Of a stretch of DNA of 64,000 bases, positions 58,363 through 64,000 are shown one piece after another. This DNA is from Rhynchonema sp. JSB1_4 (taxonomy: Eukaryota > Nematoda > Chromadorea > Monhysterida > Xyalidae). Position 1 is the first letter of the stretch; each line of letters opens with the position of its first letter. Location: the NCBI GenBank assembly GCA_030248065.1, contig JASAMV010004502.1, positions 1-64,000 on the forward strand. The letters run 5' to 3'. The notes beneath the pieces are model-generated. The model worked only from the letters and a program-made list of their open reading frames with translations, searched no databases and had not been told where the DNA came from. The translations under genes were made by a program, and so were the position numbers.

Positions 58363-61300
58363 TTTGACTCAGGCAGATTGAGTAAAAAATGGTGTTCTTT
58401 GAACTTTTTCTGAAAAGAGAGCAGGTTTTCAAAACACGCTTCCTTGTTCGTGAACAGAAGACAAAAAAACCAATTGGTCACTGATTGGTGACCCCATCAG
58501 GGCCAACCACACAGCATCGATCTCACTCCCTGGCGATTGCCCAATCTTGTTAAGACAAATAAAGCACGTCAAACATTTATAACCCCAGACTGTTTTCGTT
58601 TGAAAAAATGTACCACACGGATTTGAACCACTGTCGAAATATGTGCATTTCCATAAAAAACCACCATCCAAGCACAGGCTCTATCCGGCCAGAAACAAAA
58701 CAAAGTGGCGCTGCTCCGCGGTGTGATGCCAAAAGTTTTAAGCAACAGCGCATAAGCAATGGTCGTCACCGGGGGGCGTTTAATAGCGTCAACTTGCCCA
58801 AATCCGCGCGTTGCACGTATATGTATAAATATGTAAGTTAAGTGTTCGCTTTACCAGCTGTCGTTTAGGCGTCAAGATGAGTGTGCGTGTATCATGACTC
58901 GGTGGGTGGCCGACAGCCGTTTCAAAGTGCATTGCCGCTCATGCCAGCCCATTGTAAACTTGGGGAATTGGAAAGTGGGTGATGCAAGCAGTCGACCGTA
59001 AGGGACACCATGTTATGGACACCACGCGTCAACCACGACAGCGCTATGTTTAGCTTCCTCCAGTCACTGAGCTGTAGTGTTGACGACAAGATTTGGCTAT
59101 CTGACTTGACCGCGGTGAGCCGTACCACCGGTGTTCAGAGATCGACTCAATGCTACAATCTACGGACTAAACCTAAAATGCCTGCCGGTAAATGTGGCTA
59201 TGAAACACTAGCAATGCGCCAACACTGCGAACTACAAAAACAATGTCATCGTTATGCGTCACCCACACTACAACTAGCCTCAACCGCGAATGCATTGACA
59301 GCTCTGCTGCACAAGCCGTCATTGCATAATAACCTTTTGCGGATGGAGATCATTACATCCTCGACAATAAACGTTCAAAGATATCAAAGGCCTTGGGGTG
59401 CAGATGAGACCGTGTTTGAAACATTGTGTTTTTCACGTTTCAAAGTGTTGTCCAACTGACGTGAAATCCAAATATTCAATCTGGAACTATGCCACCCAAA
59501 GCTTTGCACGCACAAAGACAACAAGCACCAAAAATGTTTAGGTTTATTCGCTAGTTTACATCCATTAGGACTGGCCCCAGAGAGCGTGGCAAAAAATCAG
59601 TACATGACTTTCGAAAAGTAATACGATAACTCATTAACAAACTAGGTGGCTAAGTATTTGTTCAAAACGCAGCATTTTCTCTAAGACCAGGCAATATATT
59701 TGACGAAGCGCCGTGCGGTGAACCTCAAATCATGAAAAGTGAACTTTACACTCGGGCCATCTGTGTGTTTTAGTAAGATCTATGACGTTTACCCAGTAGC
59801 AATGATAATGAAAGTTTGTAATTGATATATACGACTGGCCACACAGAAATCGTCAAGAATTAGGGAAGCAAAATGGACAAGCTGTCGCTTCACTGTAACA
59901 CATCACTTTGGTAAAAGATGGACCACCTTCATACAAGCGGCACTACATCATACCCACCTGTAAAACCATGCATAATTATGTCCGTTTCCGCTGTGACTGC
60001 CCCGTTCAGAAGTTACTTTACCTTACGCCTGCTGCTAATTTTTTAATGGGGTCTCAACCGGATGCTTATTCGCACTATTCTTACAAGCTGAAATCATAAA
60101 TGTTCAGCACGCTGATATTAGTGTAACAACCCGTGTGAACCAAAACAAACAGAGGTACAAATCTCCTATAGTTCTAATTTTGCAAGCGCCATACATACAT
60201 AGTTACACTGTTGATGAACCCAGGATTAGAACAGCGCTGTTTCTATTGGCCATGTAATGTAAGAAGGGAAAAAATCCTTGAAACCAGGCTTATTGTAATG
60301 TCGTCAACACAAGTAGAACACAGTCGACGCGTGCCATGTTGCGGTCACTCAGGGCTTGCGTCGGCTGCGATTATCTTCGAGTTGCGTCGACTACATTACA
60401 ATTAGTCTGAGGGTCAAAGGCAGATAAAAGCAACTGCGTAACGCGCTGTTTGTTTTTAATTGGACACTAAGATTGGAAACAAGAGGGCAACGTGACCGTG
60501 ATATAGTATGTAGTTGAGCATCAAGGCTGGCTGTAGATGCTGTTCCATTTACCTTATTTAACTTCAGGACAGACCAGGGAGACAGGACCCGGAAAAGTTT
60601 AAGGCTATGTAAATTGGAGAGCCCCACTTCGGTATCAGATGACATCAAACGCAAAAAGAAACATTTCCCAGATCGATTTCCAGATGCAAAGCATCCAATT
60701 TCTGCTTATCTGAAAAAACTGTAACTCTACCCATTTACATGCAACAGCTTGGTATGTATGTACAACACACTGTGTGCGATAATCAGGACAAGTGTTTTAC
60801 ATGTTTAACGGTCGAAACCCCACTGGAAGAGGATGAAAAATGGCTGGACTGCCAAGATGTCACAGTGTGGCAGAAAAGTACTTTTTCATCGTCTCACATT
60901 TCAAACGGCCAGACAGACAGCAGATGGTCGAGAGGGAACACTTTGGAACACGCTTTTATCCCGACAGTTCTTCCAACTTCTTTCAGATATTCCACCAGCA
61001 GCAACCCAGCAAAACATATGTCCCACGAGACGAGACTTTTCTCCGAAATCCGAGATGCCATGCTGGATCGGTTGTTCTCTTTAGTTTGGAGGAATAGTAT
61101 GGTAATCGCATACGACTGTCCCAGGGTTTTTTGTCACGAACAACCTCATGTCCGCACTAGAACATACGAAATTATGCCTTCTGGCCACTTTTCTACACTT
61201 ACAAACGCTAGATCTGGTGATGTTTCAATAGATAACGGCTGAGAATAGATGCATTCATTGACAGATTCAATGTAACATATATGTACATATGTATGTATGC

Positions 61301-64000
61301 ATGATGTGACCGATTGCTTGTGCATCAGTCTGGCTGGCCTCAGTTTGGTGAGTACCTAAACAAATCAGAATATTTTCTTGTTATTATCTGGACGACAGAG
61401 TTAACAGGTTACGTGCACATTGGTCGGTATCAAACTTGTGGATCGGATCGGATTAGCTCTCATTCTTATGTGTTCACACTATTTGGAAAGGGTACCACTC
61501 CCTCCCAGCGTAAAGTTCTTCAAAAATGCCAATACCTTAAGTATAGAGGCACAAGGCAGCAACGCTCGAATCGATACAAAAAAAGTCACGTGACCGACAC
61601 ATATTCGATCCGAGCACCAGGTTTGACACTAGCCAGCCATTGCAAGGCAAAGTTAATCACAGGCATTATGAACAAACATGGTTAGTAGTGCGGTGCTGAG
61701 TGGCGAAGGGATGAAAGTGCGTAGGCTCAGGGCTATGTAAATAAGACACAAAGGTTTCCACAGAGGTCATGTGGCGTTTTGTGATGCTGTTACGGCATCT
61801 GGGGGAAGTTCTGAAGTCATTTGAGTAAGTCCTACAATGTATAATGTCGTCTCCATGTGTAACTGCTGTATAAGGTGCACACCACACTTCTGTGGCGAGC
61901 TTTTGCAAGCTTCTGCACAGCACTTGTTGTTGTATGTGCAATCAGGATCCGTGGCAAAATTTGGAGATTCTGTTGGAAGAGAGCCGAAACTTGGTGCCAT
62001 CCGTGCCGAAACACAGACGCAGTGGCAACTGAACAAAATGAGGATATCAAACGGAATTAGCCATGAAATTTGCGTATTTGATACAGAAGTTTGTTGACAG
62101 CAGTGGAGAGGTTTTATTGAATTCGGTACGGATGCTGTGACGGTGCTCTTGGAAATACTATAAAATGGGAAACCTGCATGCGTGCGGCTTGTGCATGATA
62201 AAGCTTAGGATCAACGTAATATGTATATTAGCTATGCGTGGTTGTGGTCGACAATCTCAAGTACTAGAAAACACAGTAATATCAAACCGTAATGTGGAAA
62301 ATCCACAACAACTGAACGTTGGACCGATGTTGATTTTCTTAATTTGCGCAAATGAATCTATCAACAACTCACACACTGGTGGGTGGAATTTGTACTAAAA
62401 CGTTGGCAAACCGCACATAACTTGTTATTCGTTTTTCGGAACAAGAACCAAAATTTTATCCGCGCGGTTTGCATCCCCTCATCTGGTGTGTAGTGCCTGG
62501 CACATACTGTAGTGCCCAATGTGCACATGGCGTGAGGATGCAATCTGTATCAACAGGTCACGTGCAAGCAATTTGCGAAATTGAAAAACTTGTTGCAAAT
62601 TGTGTACATAACAATGTTAGCAAAGGCTTTTTAGTTCACTGGAATGAAATCCCCTGTCCTAAAATTTTTTGTTCCCCTCCCTGCCGAATTGAAAGAACCC
62701 AAGGAAAAGGATCAGATCAGATGCCTTATTAATCTTGCGGCACCAGCCAGCAACACCACACATTATACAAAAGCTTGGGGTTCATAACCTACGTTGTGGA
62801 CCACTGAAGCATATCAGAAATAATAGGATATCACACATAAAGAGTACTGTGGCTCACACAAAATGTATAATTTCTCTTCCAAGAACAAAACAAAAATAAT
62901 CAAATATACATTTCGAACGGGTATTTATTTCTGGTTCAAAAGCCAACTTTGGTGCACCGGAAACTTGCATGGAACCAATTCCACGCGACGGCATAGGGCA
63001 AAAGGGGTTTGTTCTGTCTGCTGTGAACACGATAAAATAATGTAACCCATCGCCGCCCAGTGTAATTTTATGCCCAAGGAAGGAAATGAGATAAAATCAT
63101 ACATTTGAGGCCGTCATGATCCCGTTCGGGCTCTAGTGCGCTGCATTTGGCATAACCATGAACTTTGAACTGAACCAAACGTTATTGGCACTTACCCTGA
63201 GGCAAAGAACAAGGAAACTAAGCCTGTAAACGTTCCCAAATGATCTAAACAGCTGTTCGCTAATGGACACACGCATAAAATGGCGTGCCACGTGCATGCG
63301 CGCCCGATTTTCGCTTTCGGACCCTCGGACCACCCAGCAAGTGCCATGTGCTTTACGAACATTGTCGTGACGTAAATTCTAGTTCGTGCAGGGTCTCCAC
63401 CTCTGACCGGATCATAAAAATGAGCACAAAACAAAGTTGAAATAGTGTTCACGACTGGATTAGCCTTTGAAATGCGTGCATAGCCTTGGAAAATGAACGT
63501 GCGCAAGTCTTGAGACCAAACAAACCTCACAGCCGGATCAAAAAGTTTATGCGCGCAAGTCGTGTGGTTTTTCGTGTTCTGGTGGTGAGCAGTTGTAGAA
63601 AGAACAAACAAACCAAATGATAAAAAAATTTAAAAAATCGGGCAAAGGCTAATCGGTTCCATAGCATGAGTTTTTGAAACTTGAACTTATTTGAAAAGCG
63701 GCCGCGAACTGAAACCAACTATGGGTGTCCGTATGAAGCCTGAATGCAAGAAGTGGGAGTCACAAAGGCTAATAATCATACATCTTCGCTCATTGTCCAA
63801 AACAGTGCGCAAAAGCCGGAGTGCATAAAAAGTTTTTACGCGTTTTGAATTGATTGGTTTGTGATGGAGGCGCACAGATATACAATGCGCAGGAGCACGC
63901 ACAGTCAAAATGGCGCGCTGAAGTTGGAATGACGTAGACCTGCAGCGACTTATAGGACGAATTTAGGGTTCGTTTCAAGCAAATTAAAAGATGAGGCAAA
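58363..64000. other. Right-hand stretch with no recognised gene
   Basis: Open frames up to 167 codons (60739-61242 plus) show no known domain, signal peptide or neighbouring exon in phase. A GGCTTATAG-type MITE lies at 60287-60407, and a related decayed stretch (GTCAACCACGACAG...GTTGACGACAAG) around 59020-59080. One GATGTTTCA motif is near 61217. A distant exon of a gene beyond the window cannot be excluded. Confidence 0.35.
60287..60407. mobile_element. GGCTTATAG-type MITE, short copy
   Basis: The left end GGCTTATTGTAATGTCGTCA and the reversed right end GACTAATTGTAATGTAGTCG are inverted repeats over about 27 bases; 121 bp. No clear target duplication. Confidence 0.65.

Noticed and set aside
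60739..61242. 167-codon open frame, plus strand, with overlapping frames
   Set aside because: Three overlapping frames are equally open and none shows a known motif; no splice partners.

Overview
This window is from a multicellular animal genome, most likely an ecdysozoan invertebrate. Every recognisable gene is split by many mostly short introns with GT..AG borders and (T)TTTCAG-type acceptors, and the protein families are animal signalling families. A nematode-like lineage is suggested, not proven, by three things: runs of the nematode telomere hexamer (GCCTAA, reverse TTAGGC) inside a tandem repeat at 10.5-10.9 kb, a SWEET protein with a GSSDGFSS loop, and TTTCAG acceptors just upstream of several start codons, as in trans-spliced genes.

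Layout: (1) 1.0-3.1 kb, minus strand, a four-exon gene for a 366-residue protein ending in a MYND-like zinc finger. (2) 3.1-18.9 kb, a long gene-poor stretch full of fold-back and terminal-inverted-repeat elements. (3) 18.9-27.6 kb, plus strand, an insulin/IGF-type receptor tyrosine kinase; 24 exons could be placed and all splice phases agree. (4) 30.2-45.7 kb, plus strand, an inositol trisphosphate receptor of more than 50 exons with an unusual pore and ligand-binding loop. (5) 45.7-49.8 kb, transposon remnants. (6) 49.9-52.6 kb, plus strand, two small two-exon genes for candidate secreted peptides. (7) 53.5-55.0 kb, minus strand, a SWEET sugar transporter. (8) 55.6-58.4 kb, minus strand, a FMRFamide-receptor-like GPCR whose DRY motif reads QCY. 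(9) 58.4-64 kb, no gene recognised.

Several genes belong to one physiological theme (insulin signal, intracellular Ca2+ release, peptide receptor, candidate secreted peptides, sugar export), but nothing in the sequence shows co-regulation. The less expected content is the repeat landscape: at least a dozen small non-autonomous DNA elements, several with clean target-site duplications, and three short sequence motifs (about 10, 15 and 20 bp) scattered many times through introns and intergenic DNA on both strands.

All exon borders were read by eye from GT/AG sites, phase consistency and remembered family resemblance; no search or alignment program was run.
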